Under the pieces are notes generated by a model. That model saw nothing but the letters and a program-made list of their open reading frames with translations. It was not told the origin of the DNA and ran no database searches. Shown one piece after another: positions 1-9,565 of a stretch of DNA of 64,000 nucleotides (position 1 is the stretch's first letter; each line of letters starts with the position of its first letter). Both the position numbers and the translations under genes were made by a program. Source of the DNA: CAVPTL01 sp963794415 (GTDB lineage Bacteria > Actinomycetota > Thermoleophilia > Gaiellales > JAICJC01); assembly GCA_963794415.1 (NCBI GenBank), contig CAWCDI010000001.1, forward strand, positions 62,001-126,000, in the 5' to 3' direction.

Positions 1-1
1 G

Positions 2-1432
<1,431 letters not shown>

Positions 1433-1465
1433 GTGAATATGAGGTGCCTGGCACCGTTTATTCAC
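1433..1465. repeat. Extragenic palindrome, copy A (GGTGCCTGGCACC core)
   Basis: Arms GTGAATA and TATTCAC enclose the core GGTGCC-T-GGCACC with three unpaired bases on each side. It starts directly after the ftsH stop codon. A second copy with the same core sits at 10908-10938, and a related hairpin at 10578-10608. It could act as a transcription terminator for ftsH, but there is no T-run. Confidence 0.75.
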
Positions 1466-1542
1466 CCGGAATGAGGTCTCTACGGCCGCGCCGGCTGCCG
1501 ATTACTTGAAGGCGTTCTTTCCCTTTACGGACGGATTCTTTC

Positions 1543-2958
1543 ATGCGATTTCGCGACCGGGGGGTCGTGCTTGCGGCCCCGGCCGTCGTGCTGCTGGCGT
1601 TTGCGCCCGGCGCGGCGGCCGGGCCGCTGACCCTCACAGGCAGTGGGCCCATCACCAGGCTGTCATGCGCATCCACGCCCTGCGTGAAGACGCTGCGAAG
1701 CTCCGGTGGCCGCGCGGTGGTCACGCTCACCCAGCTGCATGCGACGGTCGGCGGCCAGGTGCAGAGCGTCTACAAGCTCTCCTGGCAGATCGGGAACCCG
1801 CACGTCCATCTGAACGCGGCCGCCATGCGCCCCGTCGACCCGCTCGGTGACATCCGCCTCGGCACCATGTCGAGCTGGGCCCGCGCCAGCGCACCGCAGG
1901 GCTTCATCGGCGCCCTGAACGGCGACTTCTTCGGCTACCAGGGCTGGGCGGGGGGCCACCCGAGCGGCATGCTGGTGCGCGACCGCCGGATCGATGCGTT
2001 CGGCTGGGGCGGCCCCGGCGTGGGCTTCACCACCGCGGCGCTCGGCGGCAAGGCCGGCGGGATGGTCTTCGGCAGCCCGCGCGCGGTGCCCGACACGATC
2101 TCGCTCGGCGCCGGGACGGTGGTGACCATCGGCGCCTTCGTCGGCTCGCCGTCATCGCTCGCCGCGCAGGTGCAGGCGATGCCCGGCGACCAGGTGGCAG
2201 TGGCGACGGCCCGCGGCTCCCGGTTTCGCGTCCCGGCCGGCGACACGGCTGTCGTCGTCGGCTCGGCGGCCGCGCCGAGCCCGTTCCCGGCCATGCTGCG
2301 CGGCTCCCAGGGCGGGTACCGCAACCCGACCAACACCTCGACGTCGGCCCACGAGGCCGTCGTGGGGTTCCGCTTCGCCGAGACCGGCGCGGTGGCCCGC
2401 ACCCAGCTCCTGCCGATCGTCGCGAGGCCGAAGCCCGGGACGGTGGTCTCGCTCGGCCGCGGGCAGGCGCTCCTGCTGGCGCGCGCCGGGCGCTTTGCCG
2501 CCACCGGCCTCACCGCCGCTGCCGCAGCGCCGAAGCCGTCGGTGCGCGTGGCCGTGGACGCCGCGAAGTGGGCGCACGCCGGCGACGTGATGGGCGGAAA
2601 GCCCCAGCTCGTGCGAAACGGCGGCGCGCTCTACACCACGCCGTGGGCCGACCCGCCGATGATGGATCACGACCCGTGCTACCAGTGGTGCGGCAGGTTC
2701 TGGCGCCCGGCGCTCATGACCGGCCGCGACGGCTGGGGATCCATGGTGATCGTCGGCTCGCGCGGCGGCGGCGTCTATGGCTGGCAGCTGAGCGGCATGC
2801 TCCGGCAGCTGGGCGCCCGGGACGCGATCGGATTCGACAACAACTCCTCGACCGAGCTCCTGGTGCCCGGCCGCAGCCCCGCCACCGGCTGGACGTTCGA
2901 CCCGTCCTCGCAGTGGGAGCGCGACATCCCCGAGGCCAGCTCGCTGTCGTACAGGTAG
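1543..2958 (+). CDS. Secreted phosphodiester glycosidase family (NAGPA/DUF2233-like) protein
   Basis: A 471-residue protein with a positively charged start and a hydrophobic run ending near AGA (about residue 27), which reads as a Sec signal peptide. The middle carries ALNGDFFGYQG, and the C-terminal part carries AIGFDNNSSTELLVPG. Such an NGDFF loop plus a terminal D-x-x-S-S-T loop is the layout of the NAGPA/DUF2233 family, some members of which cleave sugar phosphodiesters or bind exopolysaccharide. Two Cys pairs near residues 42-47 and in PCYQWCG could form disulfides outside the cell. The substrate cannot be told. It stands alone between ftsH and folP, with a strong hairpin after it. Confidence 0.75.
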   Translation: MRFRDRGVVLAAPAVVLLAFAPGAAAGPLTLTGSGPITRLSCASTPCVKTLRSSGGRAVVTLTQLHATVGGQVQSVYKLSWQIGNPHVHLNAAAMRPVDPLGDIRLGTMSSWARASAPQGFIGALNGDFFGYQGWAGGHPSGMLVRDRRIDAFGWGGPGVGFTTAALGGKAGGMVFGSPRAVPDTISLGAGTVVTIGAFVGSPSSLAAQVQAMPGDQVAVATARGSRFRVPAGDTAVVVGSAAAPSPFPAMLRGSQGGYRNPTNTSTSAHEAVVGFRFAETGAVARTQLLPIVARPKPGTVVSLGRGQALLLARAGRFAATGLTAAAAAPKPSVRVAVDAAKWAHAGDVMGGKPQLVRNGGALYTTPWADPPMMDHDPCYQWCGRFWRPALMTGRDGWGSMVIVGSRGGGVYGWQLSGMLRQLGARDAIGFDNNSSTELLVPGRSPATGWTFDPSSQWERDIPEASSLSYR

Positions 2959-2974
2959 CCCCCTCGCCCAGCGA

Positions 2975-3009
2975 GAGGTGCCGGGGCGAGCTGCCCGCCC
3001 CGGCGCCTC
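2975..3009 (+). terminator. Hairpin terminator after the NAGPA-like gene
   Basis: GAGG-T-GCCGGGGCG pairs with CGCCCCGGC-G-CCTC around a 7-base loop: a 13-bp stem with one mismatch. No T-run follows, as is common in GC-rich actinobacteria. It separates the glycosidase gene from the folP promoter at 3020. Confidence 0.7.
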
Positions 3010-3031
3010 CAACGGCGGGTAGTGTGCGCCA

Positions 3032-3848
3032 ATGCGGCTTTTCGACAGGTTTCCCGCTCCCGCCGTGATGGGTGTGCTGAACGTGACCCCGGACTCATTC
3101 TCCGACGGCGGTGAGTTCTTCTCGATCGAGGCCGCCACCACCCATGCCCGTGAGCTCGCCGGCGAGGGCGCCGCCATCCTCGACGTGGGCGGCGAGTCGA
3201 CGCGGCCCGGCGCCCAGCCCGTCCCGCTGGCCGAGGAGCTCCTGCGCGTGGTGCCGGTGATCGAGCGCGTGGCCGCCGAGACCGGCACGCCGATCTCGAT
3301 CGACACGATGAAGGCCGACGTCGCCGAGGCCGCGGTGAGGGCCGGGGCGAGCCTCGTGAACGACGTCACCGCGCTGCGCGGCGATCGCCGGATGGCAGAG
3401 GTCGTCGCCGCCGCCGGCGTGCCGGTGTGCCTCATGCACATGCTCGGCGAGCCGCGCACGATGCAGGACGACCCCCGCTACGGCGACGTGGTGGCCGAGG
3501 TGTGCGAGTTCCTGGCTGAGCGCGCCGAGTGGGCGCAGGCCCAGGGCGTTGACCGCGACCAGATCTGCGTGGATCCCGGCATCGGCTTCGGCAAGACCAC
3601 CGAGCACAACCTGGCGCTCCTGCGCCGCCTGGACGAGGTAGTGGCGCTGGGCTACCCCGTCGTGATCGGCGTGTCGCGCAAGCGCTTCCTCGGTGCGCTC
3701 ACCGGGTGCCGGCGAGCGCGACCGCGCCCCCGGCTCGATCGCCGCGGCCCTCGCGGCCGTGCGGCGCGGGGCGTGGATGCTGCGGGTGCACGACGTGGGC
3801 GCGACGCGCCAGGCGCTCGCGGTCGAGGCCGCGATCGAGGGCGCGTGA
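3032..3848 (+). CDS. folP: Dihydropteroate synthase FolP (one frameshift)
   Basis: Joins p-aminobenzoate to dihydropterin pyrophosphate in folate synthesis. Clear family motifs are NVTPDSFSDGG, GGESTRPGA, SIDTMKADVAEAA, VDPGIGFGKT and GVSRKRFLG. After GALTG the frame breaks: one extra G in GGG at 3704-3706 throws it into an Arg-rich shadow frame. Dropping that base restores GAGERDRAPGSIAAALAAVR and a stop at 3846-3848. Read naively, the frame runs on into folB and mimics a FolP-FolB fusion. The start ATG is supported by TAGTGT six bases upstream (leaderless). The true stop overlaps the GTG of folB. Confidence 0.93.
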
Positions 3849-4207
3849 GCGGGCCGCTCATCGAGATCCGCGGCCTGCGGGTGTTCGCCTACCACGGCGT
3901 GTTCGAGCACGAGCGCCGCGACGGCCAGGACTTCGTGCTCGACATCACCCTGCTCGCGTCGTCCGATGCTGCGGGGAGCACGGACGAGCTCGGCGACGCG
4001 GTCGATTACGGCGCGGTCTGCGAGCGCGCCGTCGAGCTGACCCAGTCCGGCCCGTACAACCTCATCGAGCGCGTGGCCGAGCTGGTGGCCACCAGCCTGC
4101 TCGCGGAGTTCCCGGTTGACCGGGTCACGGTGAGGGTGGCGAAGCCCGACGCCCCGATCCCGCACCCGTTCGATCACGTCGCGGTGACGGTCACCCACGA
4201 GCGCTGA
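3845..4207 (+). CDS. folB: Dihydroneopterin aldolase FolB
   Basis: Cleaves dihydroneopterin to 6-hydroxymethyl-dihydropterin, the substrate that FolK then activates. 120 residues, the usual length. The start GTG overlaps the corrected folP stop (GTGA). Seen are IRGLRVFAYHGVFEHER with the conserved Tyr-His, a Glu-rich middle, NLIERVAELVA and the C-terminal VAKPDAPIPHPFDHVAVTV. It is coupled to folP. folK is separated from it by two unrelated genes. Confidence 0.95.
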   Translation: MSGPLIEIRGLRVFAYHGVFEHERRDGQDFVLDITLLASSDAAGSTDELGDAVDYGAVCERAVELTQSGPYNLIERVAELVATSLLAEFPVDRVTVRVAKPDAPIPHPFDHVAVTVTHER

Positions 4208-4256
4208 GCGCCGGTTGGGGTTCCCGGAACCCGTTTCCGGCCGTATAACTGAGCCA

Positions 4257-4916
4257 ATGGGTGCCAGCATACGGATCGTGGTAGTGGACGACCACCCGCT
4301 CTTTCGCAGAGGCCTCGTGGGCCTACTGGAGGGCGCGGGCATGAAGGTCGTGGGCACGGCGTCGAGCACCATCGAGGCCATCGAGTGCACCGTCCGCACG
4401 CACCCCGACATCGTGCTGATGGATCTGGAGCTGCGCGACGGCAGCGGCATCGTCGCCACGCGCCGGCTGCTCGCCGCGGCGGGTGGGGGAGTAAAGGTCG
4501 TGATGCTCTCCGAGTCGCACGACCCGCAGACGATGCTCGCCGCGATCCGCGCGGGGGCCGTCGGCTACCTCACGAAGGATCAGGCGCCCGACCGGCTGGC
4601 GGATGCCATCGCCGGCGTGGTGCAGGGCGAGGCCGCTGTCTCGCGGCGCATGGTGAGCTACCTCATGGACGACGTGCGCGGCGGCGAGCAGCAGCTCGAG
4701 CTCGCGCCCCGGCCACCACAGCGCGAGCGGCTCACGCCGCGCCAGCTCGAGATCCTGCGGCTGATCGCAAGCGGCTACACCACCGCCCAGATCGCAGCCG
4801 AGCTCTTCCTCTCACCCGAGACGGTGCGGTGGCACGTGAAGGCGATCCTCCGCAAGCTGAACGCCCGCACGCGTGCCGAGGCCGCGGCGGCGCTTCACCA
4901 GTTCGCGATCGCCTGA
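4257..4916 (+). CDS. NarL/LuxR-family response regulator (orphan)
   Basis: 219 residues. The N-terminal receiver has VVVDDHPLF, a phospho-acceptor Asp in DIVLMDLELRDG and Lys in GYLTKDQAP. The C-terminal LuxR HTH reads LTPRQLEILRLIASGYT...SPETVRWHVKAILRKL. The start at 4257 is favoured because TATAAC lies 7 bases upstream (probable leaderless message). An upstream in-frame ATG at 4215 would add 14 residues that do not fit a receiver. No histidine kinase adjoins it, and it splits the fol genes on the same strand. Confidence 0.9.
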   Translation: MGASIRIVVVDDHPLFRRGLVGLLEGAGMKVVGTASSTIEAIECTVRTHPDIVLMDLELRDGSGIVATRRLLAAAGGGVKVVMLSESHDPQTMLAAIRAGAVGYLTKDQAPDRLADAIAGVVQGEAAVSRRMVSYLMDDVRGGEQQLELAPRPPQRERLTPRQLEILRLIASGYTTAQIAAELFLSPETVRWHVKAILRKLNARTRAEAAAALHQFAIA

Positions 4917-4923
4917 GCTCCGC

Positions 4924-5232
4924 CTACTGGCGGGCGCGGGCGCTCTCGGCCGCGTAGCGCACGATCCAGAGCGACACCATCAGCGAGTAGGTGATGGCCG
5001 CGCACGCGACGGTGAGGGCAGCGGCGCGCCCGGCGGGGCCGGACAGCAGCTGGAAGATCTCGTTCATCAGCGGCTTCATGAAGACGAAGGCGATGAGGCC
5101 GATCGCGCCGAGGTGCAGCGTCGTTCGGCGGACCTCACGGGGGCGGAGCTTGGGATACCGTGCATCGGCCCAGGTCGCGAGGGCGGCGGGACACAGCAGG
5201 AGCACGACGATCAATTCCATGAGGGTCGACAT
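4924..5232 (-). CDS. Small membrane protein, function unknown
   Basis: 102 residues with three hydrophobic stretches (about residues 5-20, 42-58 and 70-92), so probably three membrane helices, and a short basic loop ARYPKLRPREVRR between the first two. Not recognised. It lies opposite to the fol genes, and its stop is 7 bases from the regulator gene's stop (convergent). The ATG at 5232 begins the first helix cleanly; the longer upstream frame overlaps folK antisense and is not credible. Confidence 0.6.
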   Translation of the reverse strand: MSTLMELIVVLLLCPAALATWADARYPKLRPREVRRTTLHLGAIGLIAFVFMKPLMNEIFQLLSGPAGRAAALTVACAAITYSLMVSLWIVRYAAESARARQ

Positions 5233-5349
5233 GGGCCATCCTTCATCAGAGCGTGGGAGCTTCGGTACGGCCCGCGAAAGCCGTCCCACTGCTGCATCGG
5301 CAAAGGTGATGAAATTGTTAATGACAGCGGGCAAAGTGCACCCCATCGG

Positions 5350-5817
5350 GTGACACTCGCCTACCTGGGATTCGGCGCGAATCTGGGAGATCCTGCGGAC
5401 ACGCTGCCGCGGGCGGTCGCCGCGTGCGAAGCGCTCGGGACGGTGATCGCCGTCTCTCCGACGTACCGCTCGGCGCCCATCGGGCTGGTGGACCAGCCCG
5501 ACTTCCTGAACGCGGCAGCCGCGCTCGAGACCGAGCTCCCGCCGGCCGCCCTGCTCGCGGCGCTGCACCGCATCGAGGCCGATTTCGGTCGCGTGCGCGA
5601 CGTGCGCTGGGGTCCGCGGACGCTCGACCTCGACCTGCTCGTCTACACCGGCGTGGAGTCGGACGACCCCGCGCTCACGCTGCCGCACCCCCGCGCGCAC
5701 GAGCGCGAGTTCGTGCTGCGGCCGCTGGCCGACATCGCCCCCGAGCTGGTGATCGGCGGCCGCACCGTGGCCGAGCTGCTGGCCGGCCTGGCGCCTCAGG
5801 GCGTCACACCGGCGTGA
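5350..5817 (+). CDS. folK: Hydroxymethyldihydropterin pyrophosphokinase FolK
   Basis: Transfers pyrophosphate from ATP to 6-hydroxymethyl-dihydropterin, giving the FolP substrate. 155 residues. Motifs: LGFGANLGD at the N-terminus, FLNAAAALET, RVRDVRWGPRTLDLDLLVY with the two metal-binding Asp residues, and LPHPRAHEREFVLRPL. The GTG at 5350 is the only start close to the conserved N-terminus; an open frame reaching back to 4873 has no family similarity. It serves the same pathway as folP/folB 1.1 kb upstream. Confidence 0.95.
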   Translation: MTLAYLGFGANLGDPADTLPRAVAACEALGTVIAVSPTYRSAPIGLVDQPDFLNAAAALETELPPAALLAALHRIEADFGRVRDVRWGPRTLDLDLLVYTGVESDDPALTLPHPRAHEREFVLRPLADIAPELVIGGRTVAELLAGLAPQGVTPA

Positions 5818-5857
5818 TCGCCGTGCGCGTCTGCCTGGTTACGCGTAAACTTCGGGC

Positions 5858-6196
5858 ATGTCGTTTCTCGAGGACCTCGAGGAGTTCGACGCCGAGCTTG
5901 AGCTCCGGCTGAAACGCGAATATGCAACCGTTTTCGGGATGTTTCGCTACTGCGTGCTCACAGCCGAGGCGACGTATCTCTGCAACCGCCTTGTGATGGA
6001 GTCCCAGCACACCACCGCCTACCCGATGGTGCACCTCTCGATGGAGGACGTGTGGGTGTGGGACAAGAACCGGCCGAGCCGGATCATCCCGCGGGCCGAG
6101 GTGCACACCACGCAGGACGTGACCGTCGAGGAACTGCGTCCGGAGGGCACCATCGACACGGTGCTGCCCCCCGGCTTCGAGCTCTCCGACGACTAG
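5858..6196 (+). CDS. DUF2469 family protein
   Basis: 112 residues matching the small, mostly actinobacterial DUF2469 family: LEEFDAELELRLKREY near the start and the VWVWDKNRPSRII...DVTVEEL block near the end. No function is established. TAAACT lies six bases before ATG 5858, so the message is probably leaderless. The product is acidic and has no membrane segment. It sits between folK and coaX. Confidence 0.75.
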   Translation: MSFLEDLEEFDAELELRLKREYATVFGMFRYCVLTAEATYLCNRLVMESQHTTAYPMVHLSMEDVWVWDKNRPSRIIPRAEVHTTQDVTVEELRPEGTIDTVLPPGFELSDD

Positions 6197-6206
6197 CCGC
6201 CGCGAC

Positions 6207-6926
6207 GTGCTGCTGGTCATCGACGCGGGGAACTCCGACACGGTCGCTGGGCTGTTCGACGGCGACGAGCTGATCGCCCACCGGCGGGTGCCGACCGATC
6301 ACGGCCGCCCGCACCGCGACGTGATCGGCTCGCTCATCGGCGATGGAGTCGAGGGCGTGGTGGTCGCGACCTCCGGCCCCGCGCTCGACGCCGGCTACCG
6401 CGCAGCGGTCACCGAGCTGAACGGCCGCCCGCCGCTGGTGCTGGCGGCAAACCCCGTGGGCCCCGACCGGCTGGCCGATGCCGCCGGCGCATTCGCCCTG
6501 GTGGGCGGGCCGTGCATCGTGGCCGACCTCGGCACGGCCACCACCATCGACGTGGTGGGTGAGGACGGGGCCTGGGCCGGTGGTGCCATCGCGACCGGCG
6601 TCGGCATCGCGAGCATCGCGCTTGCCGCGCGCACCGACCGCCTGCCGCTGATCGAGCTCGTGGCGCCCGGGCACGCGATCGCGCGCGACACCGACGCCGC
6701 GCTTCGGTCGGGCGCGGTGTACGGCCACGCGGCGCTGATCGACGGCATGGTCGAGCGCTTCCGGGCCGAGCTCGAGGCCGACCTTCCCGCGATCGCTACC
6801 GGCGGCCACAGCGAGGTGGTCGCGCCGCACTGCCGGACCATCTCGCAGGTTGACCCGTGGCTGACGCTACGGGGCCTCGCGATCCTCGGCCGTCAGGCGG
6901 CCCAGACCACCGGGAACAGCGGGTGA
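6207..6926 (+). CDS. coaX: Type III pantothenate kinase CoaX
   Basis: First step of CoA synthesis: phosphorylates pantothenate with ATP, in a form that is typically K+-dependent and not inhibited by CoA. 239 residues, slightly short for the family. Visible are VIDAGNSDTVAGLF (phosphate loop), GPDRLADAAGAF (the PDR-type pantothenate motif), VADLGTATTIDVV with the catalytic Asp, and GGAIATGVGI. The GTG start lies 10 bases after the DUF2469 stop. The 3' end overlaps the convergent dioxygenase gene by 34 bases. coaX is also near ftsH in B. subtilis. Confidence 0.93.
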   Translation: MLLVIDAGNSDTVAGLFDGDELIAHRRVPTDHGRPHRDVIGSLIGDGVEGVVVATSGPALDAGYRAAVTELNGRPPLVLAANPVGPDRLADAAGAFALVGGPCIVADLGTATTIDVVGEDGAWAGGAIATGVGIASIALAARTDRLPLIELVAPGHAIARDTDAALRSGAVYGHAALIDGMVERFRAELEADLPAIATGGHSEVVAPHCRTISQVDPWLTLRGLAILGRQAAQTTGNSG

Positions 6927-7678
6927 TCCATCTCGGCGCCCGCCGGCAGCTGGTCGGTGAGCCCCGGAAACTCGGGTGAGGTCTTCCACGCGCGCGGCGC
7001 GTGGGTCACGTCGTCGCCGATGAAGCGCACCGAGAACGCGCGGCGAAGGCCTTCCGACGGCCCCGAGGCGTGCAGCGTGAGCATGTTGAAGAAGACGGCG
7101 TCACCGGGCTCGAGCTCCCAGCCGATGATGGGGAACGCGTCGCGGTCGGCCTCGATGTCGGGCAGGTCGGCCAGCGCCCCGTCGGGAAACCACTTGGCCT
7201 GGCCGTCCATGAACGTGCGGGGCATCAGCCACGGGCCAAGCTGCGAGCCGGCCACGAACTCGAGCGTGGCCTCGCGCGACACCGGGTCGACGGGCGCCCA
7301 CACGCTGCACGTCTGGTGGCCCTCGACGTTGTAGTACGGCTGATCCTGGTGCCACGGCGTTCGCTGGCGGGTCGCGGCCTCCTTGACCAGGACGTGGTCG
7401 TGGTAGAGCCGGATGTGGTCGCTGCCGGTGAGCTCACCGGCGATGGCCGCGGCCTGCGAGCCGCGGATGACCTGCTCGAGCTCGGGGATGCGCTCCCAGT
7501 TGCAGAAGTCCTCGAAGAACCGGCCGGGGTCGTCGGCGCGTGACGCCACCTGCGCGCGCTCGCTGGGCTCGGCGAGGTTCCGGTCGATGCCGCGGGTGAT
7601 GAGCTCCACCTCGTCGGGCGTGAACGCCCCGCGCACCACCACCGCACCGTCTCGCTGAAACTCTTCGGCTCTTGTCAC
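6893..7678 (-). CDS. Phytanoyl-CoA dioxygenase (PhyH) family protein
   Basis: A non-haem Fe(II)/2-oxoglutarate dioxygenase of 261 residues. WHQDQPYY supplies the His-x-Asp metal pair, and LHASGPSEGLRRAFSVRF supplies the distal His and the Arg that binds 2-oxoglutarate. TRAEEFQRDGAVVVRGAF is a typical PhyH start. GTG 7678 is chosen because it begins this domain and has TAGGCT seven bases upstream. The substrate is unknown; relatives hydroxylate lipids, ectoine or secondary metabolites. It is a single gene inserted between coaX and the next forward genes. Confidence 0.85.
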   Translation of the reverse strand: MTRAEEFQRDGAVVVRGAFTPDEVELITRGIDRNLAEPSERAQVASRADDPGRFFEDFCNWERIPELEQVIRGSQAAAIAGELTGSDHIRLYHDHVLVKEAATRQRTPWHQDQPYYNVEGHQTCSVWAPVDPVSREATLEFVAGSQLGPWLMPRTFMDGQAKWFPDGALADLPDIEADRDAFPIIGWELEPGDAVFFNMLTLHASGPSEGLRRAFSVRFIGDDVTHAPRAWKTSPEFPGLTDQLPAGAEMDHPLFPVVWAA

Positions 7679-7714
7679 GAGCGGCAGCCTACCGCGCGTG
7701 GAACAATCGCGGCC

Positions 7715-8479
7715 ATGCAGACGCTCAAACGAGGCGGTTTCGCGCTCACGGTGGTGATCACGGTGATCCTCCTGGCAACCGATTGGCCAGGGGAGTGGTG
7801 GCACGGGTTCTGGCTGGGCCACCCGCTGTGGGCGGCCGTGGTGGGCGCGTTCCTGCTGCTCCTGATCACGGCGTTCGGGGTGGACGAGTACACCAGCCGG
7901 CGCGAGTCGCAGCGGTGGCAGGCGATCGGCCGGGTCGCGTCGGGCGAGTTCCACTACGCGTGCACCGAGGGCTGGGTGGCGATGCTCGAGCTGGTGGGGA
8001 TCGCCGAGATCGCGGGGCAGCTCTCACCGTCGATCCAGGGGCGGCTCGTGGCGGTGCAGCCGGCGATCGCGGCCCACCGGGCCGAGCTGGATGCGATCCC
8101 CATGACGGCCCACCGCCGCCGGGTCGAGCTGCTTGCCGCCGACCCATCGTGGAGCCGGGGCGCCTCACCGGTGCTGAGCGCGGTCGGCACGGAGCTCGCC
8201 AACGCGCTCTCGCGCTGGAGCGCGGTGCTCCTGACGCTGCGCGACGAGGAGATGTTCGAGGCAGTGAACCGGTTCGGCCGGTTCGGCATCGACATCAGCG
8301 ACCTCTCTACCGGCATGACCGAGCTGGCCGATCCGCGGCTCACGCCGGCGCAGGTCGCCGACGGGTGGATGTCGCTCTACGGGCGGTTCGTCGCCGACGA
8401 CGAGTACTGGAACGCGCGGTTTCGCGACGAGCAGCCGCGCCGCTCGGTGGGCCGGAGATTCGACGCTGACGCCGCTTGA
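7715..8479 (+). CDS. Membrane-anchored protein of unknown function
   Basis: 254 residues. Two membrane helices lie near the N-terminus (about 9-22 and 38-55), followed by a cytoplasmic or extracellular helical domain of about 190 residues. The domain contains an alternating hydrophobic pattern (ELVGIAEIAGQLSPSIQG, VLSAVGTELANALSRW) but no motif I recognise. The start ATG lies 36 bases from the divergent PhyH gene. The 3' end runs into a GNAT gene. Confidence 0.6.
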   Translation: MQTLKRGGFALTVVITVILLATDWPGEWWHGFWLGHPLWAAVVGAFLLLLITAFGVDEYTSRRESQRWQAIGRVASGEFHYACTEGWVAMLELVGIAEIAGQLSPSIQGRLVAVQPAIAAHRAELDAIPMTAHRRRVELLAADPSWSRGASPVLSAVGTELANALSRWSAVLLTLRDEEMFEAVNRFGRFGIDISDLSTGMTELADPRLTPAQVADGWMSLYGRFVADDEYWNARFRDEQPRRSVGRRFDADAA

Positions 8480-9005
8480 GACAGAGCGGCTGCGGATCCG
8501 CCGCCTCGTTCCCGGCGATGCGCCTGCGGTGGAGCAGGTCGTGGGGGAGCGCCGCGACGCGTGGCTCCAGTGGACGGCCGCGGGCTACGAGCAGCACGAG
8601 GCACTGCACCAGCCGCCGTACGCCGACCTCGCGATCGAGGCGCGCGGCGACGGCCGGCTCATCGGGCTCTGCGGCTTCGTACCGTCGATGGGCCCGTTCG
8701 GGCTCATCCCCGGGCTCGCCGACGGCATCGGCGACCCGCACAGGTTCCGGCCCGAGGTGGGCCTCTACTGGGAGCTCTCGCCCGGCGAGCGCGGCCGCGG
8801 CTACGCGACCGAGGCCGGCGCGGGGCTGATCGCCTACGGGTTCGGCGAGCTTCGGCTGGGGCGCATCGTCGCCACCACCACGCACGAGAACCTGGCCTCT
8901 CAGGCCGTCATGCGCAGGCTCGGCATGCGGATCGAGGTCAACCCCGAGCCCGAGCCGGAATGGTTTCAGGTCGTCGCTGTGGCACTTTTCGCCCAGGGTG
9001 CATGA
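8466..9005 (+). CDS. GNAT family N-acetyltransferase (RimJ/RimL type)
   Basis: Acetyl-CoA-dependent N-acetyltransferase. LETERLRIRRLVPGDAPAV is the typical first strand of RimJ/RimL-like enzymes. ELSPGERGRGYATEAGAGL is the acetyl-CoA loop, and ATTHENLASQAVMRRLGMR is the conserved C-terminal part. The first ordinary start (GTG 8529) would remove the first strand, while the open frame continues upstream without ATG, GTG or TTG. CTG 8466 is given as the start, overlapping the previous gene by 14 bases; a small indel near here is the alternative. The substrate is unknown. Confidence 0.75.
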   Translation: MTPLETERLRIRRLVPGDAPAVEQVVGERRDAWLQWTAAGYEQHEALHQPPYADLAIEARGDGRLIGLCGFVPSMGPFGLIPGLADGIGDPHRFRPEVGLYWELSPGERGRGYATEAGAGLIAYGFGELRLGRIVATTTHENLASQAVMRRLGMRIEVNPEPEPEWFQVVAVALFAQGA

Positions 9006-9011
9006 AGAGGC

Positions 9012-9563
9012 ATGCACACTGACGCAGATCTGATCAGGGCTGCCCGCACCGACCCTGCGAGCTTCGGTGCGGTGTTCGACCGGTACGCAAAGCCGGTGGA
9101 CGCGTGGTTTCGGCGTCAGGGGGTGCCGGCGACCGACGCGGCCGACCTGACCGCCGAGACGTTTGCCCAGGCCTGGCGCGGCCGGCGGAAGTTCAAGGAT
9201 CAGAGGGGCGGCTCGGCCGCTCCGTGGCTCTACGGGATCGCCCACAACCTGCTGTGCCGCTACTGGCACCGCCACCGGGTCGAGACCGACGCGCGCGAAC
9301 GGCTGGGCGTCCCGCTCAGCGAGTACGACCCTCCGGAGTACGACGAGGCCGATGCCCGGCTGTCTGCCGCGATGCTCGGCCCCGACATCCTCACCGCCGT
9401 TGACGACCTCCCGCCGGATCAGCGCCAGGCGCTCGAGTTGCGGGTGGTCGGTCAGCTTGCCTACGACGAGATCGCCTCTCGCCTGCAGTGCACGCCGCGC
9501 GCCGCCCGCATGCGGGTCTCGCGCGCGCTGCGCACGCTCAACCACCGATTTCAAGGAGTCTGA
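9012..9563 (+). CDS. ECF-type RNA polymerase sigma factor
   Basis: 183 residues with sigma region 2 (FGAVFDRYAKPVDAWFRRQG ... DLTAETFAQAWRGR, WLYGIAHNLL) and region 4 (LTAVDDLPPDQRQALELR ... LAYDEIASRLQCTPRAARMR). There is no region 3, so it is an ECF group sigma. The gene is followed 2 bases later by a membrane protein gene in the same direction, as expected for a sigma and its regulator or target. Confidence 0.9.
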   Translation: MHTDADLIRAARTDPASFGAVFDRYAKPVDAWFRRQGVPATDAADLTAETFAQAWRGRRKFKDQRGGSAAPWLYGIAHNLLCRYWHRHRVETDARERLGVPLSEYDPPEYDEADARLSAAMLGPDILTAVDDLPPDQRQALELRVVGQLAYDEIASRLQCTPRAARMRVSRALRTLNHRFQGV

Positions 9564-9565
9564 CC

